From: Roseicella frigidaeris
Lineage (GTDB): Bacteria; Pseudomonadota; Alphaproteobacteria; Acetobacterales; Acetobacteraceae
Direction: 5' to 3'
Assembly (NCBI RefSeq): GCF_003258945.1
Contig: NZ_QLIX01000012.1
Span: 1-64,000 of the forward strand
Length of the DNA: 64,000 nt
This document shows positions 41,976 through 51,097 of this stretch, piece by piece (the stretch's first letter is position 1; every line of letters begins with the position of its first letter). The position numbers were made by a program, and so were the translations under genes. The notes beneath the pieces were generated by a model. It saw only the letters and a list, made by a program, of their open reading frames with translations. It did no database searches and was not told the DNA's origin.

Positions 41976-44327
41976 GTGCATAGACGAGGTCCGACAGGCG
42001 AATGGATCGCGGCCGGCCGGGCCACCGCGTTGGCAGCACTGCTGGCCATGCCGGGCGGCGCCGCGCTGGCGCAGAGCGCGACACCGGTGACCGAGCTGCC
42101 GACCGTCGAGGCGGTGGGCACGACGCCCCTGACGGCGACCGGCCTGCCGCGCGACCATGTGCCCGGCAACCCCCGCAGCCTCTCCGCCGCCGACCTCTCG
42201 CGCGACGGGCCGCCCAACCTGGTCGACAACCTGGTGCGCCTCTCGGCCGGCATCGCCGTCAACGACACCCAGGGCAGCCCGCTCGCGCCGGATGTGAGCT
42301 ATCGCGGCTTCACCGCCTCGCCGCTGATGGGCACGCCGCAAGGCCTGGCCGTGTACCAGAACGGCACCCGCATCAACGAGGCCTTCGGCGACACGGTGAA
42401 CTGGGACCTGATCCCGTCCATCGCCATCCGCAATGTCGATCTGGTCGGCAGCAGCCCGCTCTTCGGCCTCAATGCGGTGGGTGGCGCGCTCAACCTCCGC
42501 ATGAAGACCGGCTTCGACAGCCCGGGCGGCCGGGTTGATATCTCCGGCGGCTCCTTCGGCCGCATCGGCGTCGCGGCCGAGTACGGCAAGCAGGTCGGCG
42601 ATTTCGCGGCCTATCTGGCGATCGAGAGCCTGAACGAGGATGGCTGGCGCAACGTCTCGCCCTCCCGCGCGAAGCGTCTCTACGGCGATATCGGCTTCCG
42701 CGGCGAGCGATCGACCCTCAACCTCTCGATCGGCGCCGGCAGCACCGCCATCTCCGGCAACGGCCCGACGCCGCTGCAGATCCTCTCGACCGACCGCAAC
42801 GCCGTCTTCACCTATCCGGACCGCACCTACAACCGGATGCAGATGCTGCAGCTCCGTGGCACCTACGAGCTGGCGGCGAATTGGAGCATCGAGGCGAACG
42901 CCTATGTCCGCACCTTCCGGCAGCGGACGCTGAACGCCGATATCGGTGAGTTCGAGGGCTGCGACGACGACGACTTCGCCGGCCTGCTCTGCTTCGAGGA
43001 CGGACCGCCGGTCACCGCGCGCGGCGGCGGCACCGTCAGCGCCGACATCCTCGGCGGCGGCGTGCCGGGCGTGGTCAACCGCACCGGTACCAACACGACC
43101 GGCGCCGGCGGATCGGCGCAGATCGTCTCAACCGAGCCGATCTTCGGCCTGCCCTCCCGCGTGGTCTTCGGCGTCAGCTACGACCATGCGGATACCGACT
43201 TCTACGGCAACACCGAGCTCGGCGTGCTGTCGCCGACGCGGACGGTCGGCAATCTCGGGGTGTTCGTGAACTCGCCCGACGGCGGCATCGCCGATGTCCG
43301 CCTCAACTCCACCAACAATTACTGGGGCGTCTACGGCACCGGCACCATCGATCTCGCGCCGCGCGTCTCGGCCATGATCGGCGGGCGCTTCAACAACGCC
43401 GATATCCGCCTGCGCGACCAGCTCGGCACGGCGCTGAACGGCGACCATACCTATTCGCGCTTCAACCCGACCGCCGGCCTGACCTGGCGCGCCCTCGACA
43501 CCGTCACCGCCTATGTCAGCTATGCCGAGGCGAACCGCGCCCCGACCCCGGCCGAGCTCTCCTGCGCCGATCCGCTGATCCCCTGCACGCTCGGCGCCTT
43601 CTTCCTCGCCGACCCGGCCCTGAAGCAGGTGGTCAGCCGCACCTGGGAAACTGGCGTGCGCGGCACGCTGCCCAGCGCATGGATCGGCGGCCGCACCACC
43701 TGGAACATCGGCGTCTTCCGCACCGACCTCTCCGACGACATCCTGCTGGTGCAGAGCGAGATCCAGGGGCGCGGCTATTTCCAGAATGCCGGCGACACGC
43801 GGCGGCAGGGGATCGAGGCCGGTCTCGCCTGGCGCAACGCCCGCTGGGCGCTCGGGCTCGACTACGCCTTCATCGACGCCACCTTCCGCACGGCGCAGCG
43901 CCTCCCGAGCCCGAACCACCCGGATGCGGGGGCCGACGGCGCCATCCCCGTCGAGCGCGGCGACCGCATCCCCGGCATCCCGCAGCACCGCGTGCGGCTC
44001 GATGCGGAATGGCGGGCGACGGATCGCTGGCGGATGGGCGGCACGCTGATCTTCAACTCCGACCAGTATCTCCGCGGCGACGAGGCGAACCTGCTGAAGC
44101 CGCTCGCCGGCTATGCGGTGGTGAATCTCCGCACCGCGGTGACGCTGATGCCGGGGATCGAGCTCTATGGCATCGTCCGCAACCTGTTCGACCAGCGCTA
44201 CTCGAATTTCGGCACGCTCTACGGGCTGGACGCGGCGAGCGCGCTCAACATGAACCTGACCGATGCGCGCACCGTGGTGCCCGGCATGCCGCGCGCCTTC
44301 TATGGCGGCCTGCGCTTCACCTTCTAG
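41976..44327 (+). CDS. TonB-dependent outer-membrane receptor
   Basis: Encodes 783 residues. The start is a GTG at 41976 behind GGGGGAGG; signal peptide to about residue 32 (ALAALLAMPGGAALAQ). A TonB-box-like stretch and plug domain follow (LVDNLVRLSAGIAVND, YRGFTASPLMGTPQGLAVYQNG, IRNVDLVGSSPLFGLNAVGGALNL). A 22-strand beta-barrel then ends in FYGGLRFTF with terminal Phe, as needed for BAM recognition. It imports an iron chelate, vitamin or carbohydrate; neither a regulator nor a periplasmic partner is adjacent, so the ligand is open. A double hairpin follows its stop codon directly. Confidence 0.94.
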   Translation: MHRRGPTGEWIAAGRATALAALLAMPGGAALAQSATPVTELPTVEAVGTTPLTATGLPRDHVPGNPRSLSAADLSRDGPPNLVDNLVRLSAGIAVNDTQGSPLAPDVSYRGFTASPLMGTPQGLAVYQNGTRINEAFGDTVNWDLIPSIAIRNVDLVGSSPLFGLNAVGGALNLRMKTGFDSPGGRVDISGGSFGRIGVAAEYGKQVGDFAAYLAIESLNEDGWRNVSPSRAKRLYGDIGFRGERSTLNLSIGAGSTAISGNGPTPLQILSTDRNAVFTYPDRTYNRMQMLQLRGTYELAANWSIEANAYVRTFRQRTLNADIGEFEGCDDDDFAGLLCFEDGPPVTARGGGTVSADILGGGVPGVVNRTGTNTTGAGGSAQIVSTEPIFGLPSRVVFGVSYDHADTDFYGNTELGVLSPTRTVGNLGVFVNSPDGGIADVRLNSTNNYWGVYGTGTIDLAPRVSAMIGGRFNNADIRLRDQLGTALNGDHTYSRFNPTAGLTWRALDTVTAYVSYAEANRAPTPAELSCADPLIPCTLGAFFLADPALKQVVSRTWETGVRGTLPSAWIGGRTTWNIGVFRTDLSDDILLVQSEIQGRGYFQNAGDTRRQGIEAGLAWRNARWALGLDYAFIDATFRTAQRLPSPNHPDAGADGAIPVERGDRIPGIPQHRVRLDAEWRATDRWRMGGTLIFNSDQYLRGDEANLLKPLAGYAVVNLRTAVTLMPGIELYGIVRNLFDQRYSNFGTLYGLDAASALNMNLTDARTVVPGMPRAFYGGLRFTF

Positions 44328-44432
44328 CGCGTGATGGCTTGCGGCGGCTCCGCCGAAAAGCCTGCATCACGCGGCCAAACAAGGGCCTGGACCATGATCC
44401 GCGAGCCTGTATCAGCGGATCATGGTCCAGGC
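44328..44432 (+). repeat. Composite two-hairpin element, copy B
   Basis: Hairpin 1: CGCGTGATG (44328-44336) pairs with CATCACGCG (44365-44373), with inner pairs GGCTT/AAGCC and CGGCGG/CCGCCG. The spacer GCCAAACAAGG follows. Hairpin 2: 18-bp arms GCCTGGACCATGATCCGC (44385-44402) and GCGGATCATGGTCCAGGC (44415-44432) with a 12-base loop GAGCCTGTATCA. It starts at the TonB receptor stop and ends 50 bp from the convergent small gene, so it may terminate both. It is the same design as 29917-30021 with different stems. Confidence 0.8.
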
Positions 44433-44481
44433 GCGCCCCCGGCCGGCGCACGGCCCGGCTATGCGGTTCCTGCCATCGGGA

Positions 44482-44985
44482 TCAGTGCGAGTACCGGGCC
44501 TTGAGGCCGGCCATCGGATAGGCGACAGGGGGCTGGGCCAGGAGACGGCCGGCGCTGCTCCGGCGCGCCTCCGACAGCCGATCGGGCACCGCGCCGCGAT
44601 GGCCGCGCATGACGCTGTCGAGGATGAGCCCGCGCATCCGCTCCCGCTCGGTCGGGCTCGCCGGCGCGGCGCCGCCCAGCTCGGCAATCCGCGCCCCCAG
44701 GGTCGCGGCCTGGTCGAGGCAGTCCTCGAAGGCCGCATCGTCGGCGATGCGGGAGGCGGCGAAATCATAGGGATCCTGCAGGAAGGCCCGCATGCGGCGC
44801 AGCAGGATCGCCATCTCGCGCTCCGCCGATTCGATGCTCGGCGGCAGGTGGTAATCCTGCGCCGGCGCCGTGGCGGCGTGGCCGGGAGGTGGCTGGCCGC
44901 GGGCGCGGCGGCGCAGAGCCAGATGCGCGGCGAAGGGCGCCGATGCCGCGGCGAGGCTCACCAATGTCCAGAGCGGATCAGGCAT
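44482..44985 (-). CDS. Hypothetical protein with N-terminal membrane segment
   Basis: Not recognised; 167 residues. An N-terminal hydrophobic stretch (PLWTLVSLAAASAPFAAHLAL) is followed by Arg/Gly-rich sequence, then a helical region (SIESAEREMAILLRRMRAFLQDPYDFAA, CLDQAATLGARIAEL) and a basic C-terminus. It is probably a single-pass inner-membrane or secreted protein. Start ATG at 44985 gives the hydrophobic N-terminus. It converges on the TonB receptor. The 268 bp upstream include the palindrome TACTTAAAGTA near 45098, a possible operator. Confidence 0.6.
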   Translation of the reverse strand: MPDPLWTLVSLAAASAPFAAHLALRRRARGQPPPGHAATAPAQDYHLPPSIESAEREMAILLRRMRAFLQDPYDFAASRIADDAAFEDCLDQAATLGARIAELGGAAPASPTERERMRGLILDSVMRGHRGAVPDRLSEARRSSAGRLLAQPPVAYPMAGLKARYSH

Positions 44986-45179
44986 GCCGGGCGGTCCCGG
45001 GCGAACCGTGGCGGAAGCATCGCGTGCCGGCGGCGGCGCCGGCTCCTCGAAGCAGAACCAAGACTGCCTCCTTTGGCGATCAGTCCCTTGGAAGGTCTAC
45101 TTAAAGTAAGAGATTGTCCGCCCGGCCCTGCCTCACAAAATCATTCCGAATGCTTCAAGCGGAACGGTCCCCGGCGCGG

Positions 45180-45219
45180 CCACCCGGATGGCCAGCCGCC
45201 AGGGGGCCGCTCCGGGTGG
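45180..45219 (-). terminator. Hairpin downstream of the cupin gene
   Basis: CCACCCGGA (45180-45188) and TCCGGGTGG (45211-45219) can pair over a 22-base GC-rich loop, starting 35 bases past the cupin stop. Likely transcription end; no U-run. Confidence 0.4.
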
Positions 45220-45253
45220 AAGACGGCCGCGCCCCGCTGCCGGCGCCGGCCTC

Positions 45254-45739
45254 TCAGCGGGCCTTGCTGGGATCGTCCGCCGGGTTGACGTAGAGGAGGC
45301 CGAACGGCCCCGTGCCGGTGACCTGCACGATCGCCTCCGCCGATGTCGTCCAGACGGAATGCGGCATCATGCCCGGCAGGAAGACGAACCCGCCTGGCGC
45401 CAGGCGCTCGCCGTGCTGGCGATCGAGCGTCTCGCCCATGCCGTGATACACATCGCCCGTGAGGATGGTCAGGTTTTCCGCCGTCGCATGGCGATGCGGC
45501 GCGACGGTGGTGTTGGGCGGGAATTTGACGCGCAACACGAAGGGGCCCGGCTTGCCAGGATCACCGGCCAGCACCGCGATCTGCGTGCCCTTGGGAAGAT
45601 CGGCGGGTCCGGCCTGCCAGGCGACGGCCGAGCCCGCGGGCAGCAGGACCATCTGCCCGTGCTCCTCGGCGAGGCCATCCGTGGCAAGGACCGTGGCGCC
45701 GATGATGGCCAGCCCCATTGCTGTCATCCTGCATCGCAT
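45254..45739 (-). CDS. Secreted cupin-domain protein
   Basis: A 161-residue protein with a signal peptide (MGLAIIGATVLATDGLAEE) and one RmlC-type cupin barrel. Motif 1 is VAPHRHATAENLTILTGDVYHG, giving two His and a Glu as metal ligands. Motif 2 is LAPGGFVFLPGMMPHSVW, with the third His. The fold fits a small periplasmic metal enzyme such as a ChrR-like or quercetinase-like dioxygenase, but the reaction is not evident. The start at 45739 has AGGGGGGA upstream. It is divergent from the GST gene, with 178 bp between. Confidence 0.84.
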   Translation of the reverse strand: MRCRMTAMGLAIIGATVLATDGLAEEHGQMVLLPAGSAVAWQAGPADLPKGTQIAVLAGDPGKPGPFVLRVKFPPNTTVAPHRHATAENLTILTGDVYHGMGETLDRQHGERLAPGGFVFLPGMMPHSVWTTSAEAIVQVTGTGPFGLLYVNPADDPSKAR

Positions 45740-45917
45740 GGCTTATTATCCCCCCTGTTCCTGTCGCATTGCGTCAAGGCCGGCGCAATCTACAGGATTG
45801 CCCGGACGACGCGCCGGCCTGAAGCCGATTTAATGCGGGTGGCTGGACAAGCGGCGGGCATGCTCCGGATGCGCTGCCGGCCTCGGCCGGACAGCCGGTT
45901 CGATCGAAGGGCTGGTC

Positions 45918-46706
45918 ATGCTGAAGCTCTATGAGCATCCGGTCTCCTCCTATGCGCAGAAGGTCAAGATTGCGCTGCGGGAGAAGGGCCTCCCCTTCGA
46001 GGTGGAGGTGCCCGAGGGCCTCGGCTCGGGGCGCAAGGACGGGCCTTTCGTCGCCGCCAATCCACGCGCCGAAGTGCCGGTGCTGATCGACGGCGCAGCG
46101 CGTCTCTTCGACTCCACCATCATCCTCGAATACATCGAGGAGCGCTGGCCCGATCCGCCCCTGCTGCCGCGGGATCCGGCCGCGCGCGCCTTCGCCCGCA
46201 TCACCGAGGATGTCTGCGACACGCAGTACGAGGCGGTGAACTGGGGCTATGGCGAGGTGCTGTGGTTCCGCCGCGCGGACGGTGCCCTGGCCGAGCGGCT
46301 GAAAGCGGAAGCGGCGCGGCAGACGGGCCTGCTGCAAGCCTGGCTCGAGGCGCGGCTGGGCGAGGCGCCGTGGTTCGGCGGCGAGCGGTTCGGCTGGGCC
46401 GATGCGGCGGCCGCCCCGATGGTCAACCGATCAGTGCATTACGGGCTGGGACCGAGGCCCGACAGCCCGCTGGCGCGTTGGCATGTGCGCCTGCGCGAAC
46501 GACCCTCCGTCGCTGCGACCTTCGCCGAGTTCGATGCATCCGTGGAGCGCCGCGGCGATGCCGCCGAGCTCTACGCCAAGGGGCTGCGGCAGCGGGAATA
46601 TCGCGACCATCGCCTGGAATGGCTGGTGAAGTCGGGCGGGATCGACGTGGTCCTGGCCGGGCTGCGCAACCGCAACATCCGCTTTCCCTGGCCGGAGGCT
46701 TCGTAG
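45918..46706 (+). CDS. Glutathione S-transferase family protein
   Basis: A 262-residue GST with an N-terminal thioredoxin-like domain (MLKLYEHPVSSYAQKVKIALREKGLPFE; VPVLIDGAARLFDSTIILEYIEERWP contains the cis-Pro and glutathione-binding Ser) and an all-helical C-terminal domain. The catalytic residue is probably Ser or Tyr near SSYAQK. It is longer than typical at the C-terminus by some 40 residues (EYRDHRLEWLVKSGG...). It may detoxify electrophiles or act as a lyase; no pathway neighbours. Confidence 0.9.
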   Translation: MLKLYEHPVSSYAQKVKIALREKGLPFEVEVPEGLGSGRKDGPFVAANPRAEVPVLIDGAARLFDSTIILEYIEERWPDPPLLPRDPAARAFARITEDVCDTQYEAVNWGYGEVLWFRRADGALAERLKAEAARQTGLLQAWLEARLGEAPWFGGERFGWADAAAAPMVNRSVHYGLGPRPDSPLARWHVRLRERPSVAATFAEFDASVERRGDAAELYAKGLRQREYRDHRLEWLVKSGGIDVVLAGLRNRNIRFPWPEAS

Positions 46707-46741
46707 CCGCGCCTTCCGGCCAGGGCCGCCGACGCCGTCGC

Positions 46742-47533
46742 TCAGTCCCGGGCCAACGCGCAGGCATGGTCCTGCAGCGCCTCGCCCCAGCCGTCATGGC
46801 CGGTGCCGGGCTCGGCCCGCGCGGCGAGGAGGACGAAGCCGGCCTCGGCGTCGGATCGGCCCGTGCCGATGACGACGAGCGTGTAGCGGCCCATCTCCTG
46901 TCGGGCATCCGGCACGCCATCCGCCAGGAGCCGGAAGGGATCACGCGGCGCCAGGCTCTCGCCGCGCAGCCGCATCGCCAGGTAATGCTGCCCCGCCAGC
47001 GGCACCGCCAGGGGGGCCCAGTGCTCGGTCAGGGCCGCGGCCTGCTCGCGCAGGCGGTCGCGGATATCGGCCCGCACGCAATCGACATGGATGTGCAGCT
47101 CATCCTGGCTGCGGGCGAGGCTCGAATTGATCGCCAGGCTGAGGCTCTCGCGCGGCAGGGCACGGCCCGCGCGCGCCTCGACGAAGCGTCGCGCGTCCCA
47201 GGCGGCGGCGAAGTAGTTCGGCGCATCCGGCTCGAGGAGCTCCGGGCTCTCGATGCCGCTGATCCGCCGGGTCGGGATGAGGAGGAATTGCGTCGCGCCG
47301 CGGATGTCCTTCAGCACGGCATGGCCCCGCTCGACGCCCTGGCCGAGCGCGACCAGGTCACAGGGCGCCGGGTCCTGCTGGCGTTGCTGGTTCGGCACGC
47401 AGCGGTCATGGACGATGGTCCAGAGCACGTCGCGGTCGGCGGTGCGGGCGCTGGCGGCGAGCGCCAGCAGGGCGCCGGCGAAGGCGCCCGGCAGGGTCCA
47501 CCCCCGGCGGGCGCGGCCAGGAAGCTCTCGCAT
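46742..47533 (-). CDS. cdh: CDP-diacylglycerol diphosphatase
   Basis: About 263 residues, with an N-terminal hydrophobic signal/anchor (LPGAFAGALLALAASART). The body belongs to the HIT-like CDP-diacylglycerol pyrophosphatase family: LWTIVHDRCVPNQ near the start, FLLIPTRRISGIESPEL, then SQDELHIHVDCV with the catalytic His pair, and GRYTLVVIGT. It cleaves CDP-diacylglycerol to phosphatidate plus CMP at the periplasmic membrane face. In-frame ATGs at 47560 and 47578 give longer versions; GCAGGGGA before 47533 favours the shorter one. Confidence 0.87.
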   Translation of the reverse strand: MRELPGRARRGWTLPGAFAGALLALAASARTADRDVLWTIVHDRCVPNQQRQQDPAPCDLVALGQGVERGHAVLKDIRGATQFLLIPTRRISGIESPELLEPDAPNYFAAAWDARRFVEARAGRALPRESLSLAINSSLARSQDELHIHVDCVRADIRDRLREQAAALTEHWAPLAVPLAGQHYLAMRLRGESLAPRDPFRLLADGVPDARQEMGRYTLVVIGTGRSDAEAGFVLLAARAEPGTGHDGWGEALQDHACALARD

Positions 47534-47621
47534 GCGCCCGTCCCCTGCATCGCGCGTCATGTGGCAGGCATAGCGCAAGCGGCACCGGGAGGGCGAGCCC
47601 CCGTGGCGAGCGGCCCGCCCC

Positions 47622-49409
47622 TCAGAGCGGGCCGAGCTTCCCCAGCTCCGTCGCCTTGATCTGCAAGGCCAGGTATTTCGAGTTGATGCGGCATTGCGAC
47701 AGGCCGCCGGCGATGAACCACACCCCCTCCTGCGGCGTGCGCTTGTACATGTTGTTGAGCTCGCCGTCCTCGCCGAGGCCCCAGACCGGCCCGATCCGCG
47801 CCAGCATCTCCTCGCCCAGCGCCCGCCGCACCAGCTCCTGCTGCGGAAAGTAGCCGGTCGCCAGCACGATGAGATCGGCGGGCACCACCGACCCGTCCTT
47901 CAGCAGCGCACCCTCCGCGGTGAAGCGCTCGATCTGGTCGTATTGCAGCAATCCCAGCTCGCCGCGGATCATGAGCGCCGAGCTGCCGGCATCGAGGTTG
48001 TAGCCGCCGCCGCGCCGGAAGTATTTCATCTGGTGGCCGGCTTCGTCCTCGCCCACGTCGTGCTTGAAGCCGATGCGCTTGAGGCCGGCGATCATCTCCC
48101 GGTCCAGCTCGAGCATGCGCTGCGTGACGGATTTGTAGGCCTTGAGGATCAACGGCGGCGTCGCCGAGGCGACGATCAGGTCGCAATCCTCGAGCGGCCC
48201 GCCTTCGTCCCAGATCGCCTCGTTCAGCCGGGCGCTGGGATCGATGGAGACGACGGTGGTCGAGCCGCGCTGGATCAGCGTCGTCCGCACGCCATGGCTG
48301 TGCAGGTCGAGCGCGATGTCGTTGGCGCTGCTGCCGGTGCCGAGGATGAGCGCACGCTTCCCCTGCCAGGCCGCACCGCTGTCGAAGCCCTCGGAATGGA
48401 TGATCTCGCCCTGGAACTCCGCAAGGCCGGGCAGATCGGGCAGCATCGGATAGCTGCTGACGCCATTGGCGAAGACGAGATGCCGCGGCCGGAGGCTGCG
48501 CTCGCTGCCATCGGACCGCCGCAGCCAGGCGGTCCAGCGCTTCGCCGCCGCGTCCCACTCGCCACGGACGAACTCGGTCTCCGTCCAGCAGTTGATCTCC
48601 ATGGCGTCGGCGTAGAACTCGAACCAGTTCCCCAACATGTCCTTCGGGATGTATTTCGGCCAGGTCGGCGGAAATTCCATGTAGGGCAGGTGATTCAGGT
48701 GGATCGAATTATGCAGCGCCAGGGAGTGGTAGCGCCGGCGCCAACTGTCGCCGATGCGAGGCCATTTTTCGACGACGAGCGTGTCGACGCCGAGCTGGTT
48801 GAGCCGCGCGGCGATCGAGAGCCCCGCCTGGGCGGCGCCGATCACCAGCACCGTCGGGTCCCGGTCCTCATAGGCGCTGGCCTTGCGACGCATGTCGGCC
48901 CAGTTGTCGCCGCCGAAATTCCGTGAATAGGCGGCGCCGGTCGGCCGGTTGTCGCCGATCTTCTCCTCGTGGCCGGTGAGCGATTCCAGCGTGGTCGAGA
49001 GCAGCCAGGCCCGCATCACGCCATCGGATCCGGGGGAGAGGCGGATGATGCCGGCCCCGCGCCCCTCGGCCGTGCCGAATTCGAAGATCGCCTCGATGCT
49101 CTCGATGCCGAGGCGCTTGACCTGCCGTGGCGGCTTCCGCCCCCGCGGCAGATAGAAGCCCCGCGCCGCCACCCGCGCCTGCTCCGCCGCCAGGCGCGCC
49201 GCGATGCCCTCGCGGCCGGCGACGGCGGTCATATGCCAGGTGAAGGCGAGGATGTCCCGCCAATGGGAATCCGCATGGAACAAGGGGGCGATCCGCCCGG
49301 CCTCGCCGCTTGCCAGAGCCGCCTCGAAGGCGTCGAGCCAGGCCACGGCCGCGCGCCGCGCCACCATGGCGAGTTCGAACTCGCGCATGACCTGATCGCA
49401 ATCGTCCAT
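47622..49409 (-). CDS. FAD/NADP-dependent monooxygenase with N-terminal NTF2-like (SnoaL) domain
   Basis: A 595-residue protein of two parts. Residues 1-160 look like a SnoaL/NTF2 cone (AVAWLDAFEAALASGEAGRIAPLFHADSHWRDILAFTWHM). From about 180 a flavin monooxygenase follows: VLVIGAAQAGLSIAARL (FAD), RIGDSWRRRYHSLALHN, the FMO fingerprint FQGEIIHSEGF, LILGTGSSANDIALDL (NADP) and LIVLATGYFPQQ. Similar fusions occur in actinobacterial and rhizobial proteins called flavin-containing monooxygenases; the substrate is unknown. The start at 49409 sits behind GAGGAAG; the frame runs open far upstream but that is non-coding. It diverges from the MFS gene. Confidence 0.9.
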   Translation of the reverse strand: MDDCDQVMREFELAMVARRAAVAWLDAFEAALASGEAGRIAPLFHADSHWRDILAFTWHMTAVAGREGIAARLAAEQARVAARGFYLPRGRKPPRQVKRLGIESIEAIFEFGTAEGRGAGIIRLSPGSDGVMRAWLLSTTLESLTGHEEKIGDNRPTGAAYSRNFGGDNWADMRRKASAYEDRDPTVLVIGAAQAGLSIAARLNQLGVDTLVVEKWPRIGDSWRRRYHSLALHNSIHLNHLPYMEFPPTWPKYIPKDMLGNWFEFYADAMEINCWTETEFVRGEWDAAAKRWTAWLRRSDGSERSLRPRHLVFANGVSSYPMLPDLPGLAEFQGEIIHSEGFDSGAAWQGKRALILGTGSSANDIALDLHSHGVRTTLIQRGSTTVVSIDPSARLNEAIWDEGGPLEDCDLIVASATPPLILKAYKSVTQRMLELDREMIAGLKRIGFKHDVGEDEAGHQMKYFRRGGGYNLDAGSSALMIRGELGLLQYDQIERFTAEGALLKDGSVVPADLIVLATGYFPQQELVRRALGEEMLARIGPVWGLGEDGELNNMYKRTPQEGVWFIAGGLSQCRINSKYLALQIKATELGKLGPL

Positions 49410-49553
49410 CGCTTCCTCGCACCCCGAAGCCTCTGCACGAGGCCGTTCTTGGCGAGGATGATACCCAGGCAGGACAACGAACGTCCATGCAGGAGCGCCA
49501 TTTGCCTCCCGGCCCCGATCTGAGAGGATGGAGGCCGCGGGAGGAAAACGCGC

Positions 49554-50759
49554 ATGCAACGACACTATGGGTGGGTCGTCGTCGCCGTCGGGGCGTTGAT
49601 GGGCTGCATCGGCATGGGATCGATGTTCTCCCTCGCCGTCTTCCTCGACCCCATCGCCACCGCGACCGGCTGGTCGCGCGTCGGCGTCTCCGCCTCGATG
49701 ACCATCGCCTTCCTGGCCATGGGGGTGGGCGCCTTCGGCTGGGGCTGGGTCAGCGACCGCCATGGCCCGCGCATCGTCGGCATCGCCGGCGGTCTGCTGC
49801 TCGGCGCCGGGCTCGTGCTGGCCAGCCGGGCGACGAGCCTGCTGGGCTTCCAGCTCACCTACGGCATCTTCCTCGGCCTGGCCGTCGGCGCCTTCTTCGC
49901 GCCGATGATGGCGACGGCCAGCGCCTGGTTCGACCGGCATCGCGCCCTCGCCGTCTCCCTCGTCTCGGCCGGGCTCGGCATGGCCCCCGTCGTCGTCGCG
50001 CCCTTCGCGCAATGGCTGCTCTCGCGCCAGGACTGGCGCAGCGCGCAGATGGTGATCGGGCTCGTCGCCTGGGCGATCCTGCTGCCGGCGGCGCTGCTGC
50101 TGCGCCGCCCGCCGGCGATGACCCTGGCCGCCGCGACCGCCCAGGCGCCCGGCCAGGGCCTCACGGCACGGCAGGCCCTCGGCACCCGGCAATTCATGGT
50201 GCTGGCGGCCACCTTCTTCGCCTGTTGCCTCGCCCATTCGGGGCCGATCTTCCATGTCGTGAGCTACGCTATGGTCTGCGGCCTTTCCTCCATGGCGGCC
50301 GTCAGCGTCTACAGCCTGCAGGGGCTGGCGGGGCTCGGCGGCAGGCTGCTGCTCGGCCTGCTCGCCGACCGGCATGGCGCCAAGCCGGTGCTGATCGGCG
50401 GGCTGCTGCTGCAGGCCCTGGCGATCGCCGCCTTCCTCCCGGCGCGGAGCCTCGGCGAGTTCTACGCGGTCGCGGCGGTCTTCGGCCTCGCCTATGGTGG
50501 GGTGATGCCGCTCTATGCGGCGCTGGCGCGCGACTATTTCGGTCCTCGCATCATGGGCACGGTGTTCGGCGCCGCGACCATGGTTTCCTGCCTCGGCATG
50601 GCGATGGGGCCGGCCCTCGGCGGCTGGATCTTCGACCGGTTCGGCGGCTATGCGGGGATGCATCTCAGCTCTCTCGTCGTCGGCCTCGGGGCGGTGGCGA
50701 TCGCCCTCGCCTTCCCGCCATTGCCCGGCATGGTCGCCAGGCGGCTCAGGCCGGCCTGA
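49554..50759 (+). CDS. MFS transporter, monocarboxylate/oxalate-formate type
   Basis: A 401-residue, 12-helix major facilitator. The start HYGWVVVAVGALMGCIGMGSMFSLAVF, the loop WGWVSDRHGPR and the C-half LGLLADRHGAKPVLI resemble the OxlT/monocarboxylate transporter group. The 144-bp gap to the divergent monooxygenase suggests they may be regulated together, with the permease importing its substrate; this is inference. The start at 49554 follows GGGAGGAAAA. Confidence 0.88.
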   Translation: MQRHYGWVVVAVGALMGCIGMGSMFSLAVFLDPIATATGWSRVGVSASMTIAFLAMGVGAFGWGWVSDRHGPRIVGIAGGLLLGAGLVLASRATSLLGFQLTYGIFLGLAVGAFFAPMMATASAWFDRHRALAVSLVSAGLGMAPVVVAPFAQWLLSRQDWRSAQMVIGLVAWAILLPAALLLRRPPAMTLAAATAQAPGQGLTARQALGTRQFMVLAATFFACCLAHSGPIFHVVSYAMVCGLSSMAAVSVYSLQGLAGLGGRLLLGLLADRHGAKPVLIGGLLLQALAIAAFLPARSLGEFYAVAAVFGLAYGGVMPLYAALARDYFGPRIMGTVFGAATMVSCLGMAMGPALGGWIFDRFGGYAGMHLSSLVVGLGAVAIALAFPPLPGMVARRLRPA

Positions 50760-51097
50760 TACGAACGGCCGTTGCTGGTGCCCCATCAACGGCCCCTCAG
50801 TCGCCGGGCGGTTTGCTCCGCAAACCTTGGCTACGCGCCACTGGGCGCGGCGCCCGTTCGGGCGCTCGGCATGAATGACGCATTCATGCCGTTGGCATGA
50901 GACCTCTTCCCACAAAGCCGCGACAGGACAAACGGGCAGCGACGGTTGTGTAGACACCCTACAAACCCTGCCGTCGGGCTTCCACGGCCGCTGCGGGCCG
51001 GCGCCGCGAGAAGGGCGGCGGCCTTGACGCCGGCGCGCCGCGGCCCGCGAATGCCGGGCCGCGCCCTTCGGCCATCACCTTCACCGAGACAGGAACC
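50760..51097. other. Intergenic region with several hairpins and decayed REP copy
   Basis: No gene in 338 bp. GGTTTGC/GCAAACC (50810-50816, 50820-50826) and GGCATGAATG/CATTCATGCC (50868-50877, 50881-50890) form perfect short hairpins after the MFS stop and probably terminate it. At 50914-50945 AAGCCGCGACAGGACAAACGGGC resembles the right arm and tail of the REP-like family but has lost its left arm. The remainder leads to the enolase-superfamily gene. Confidence 0.55.

Noticed and set aside
49410-50957. Upstream extension of the FMO frame by over 500 codons
   Set aside because: The sequence is repetitive His/Gly/Arg shadow of the divergent MFS gene. The start at 49409 has a clear ribosome site.
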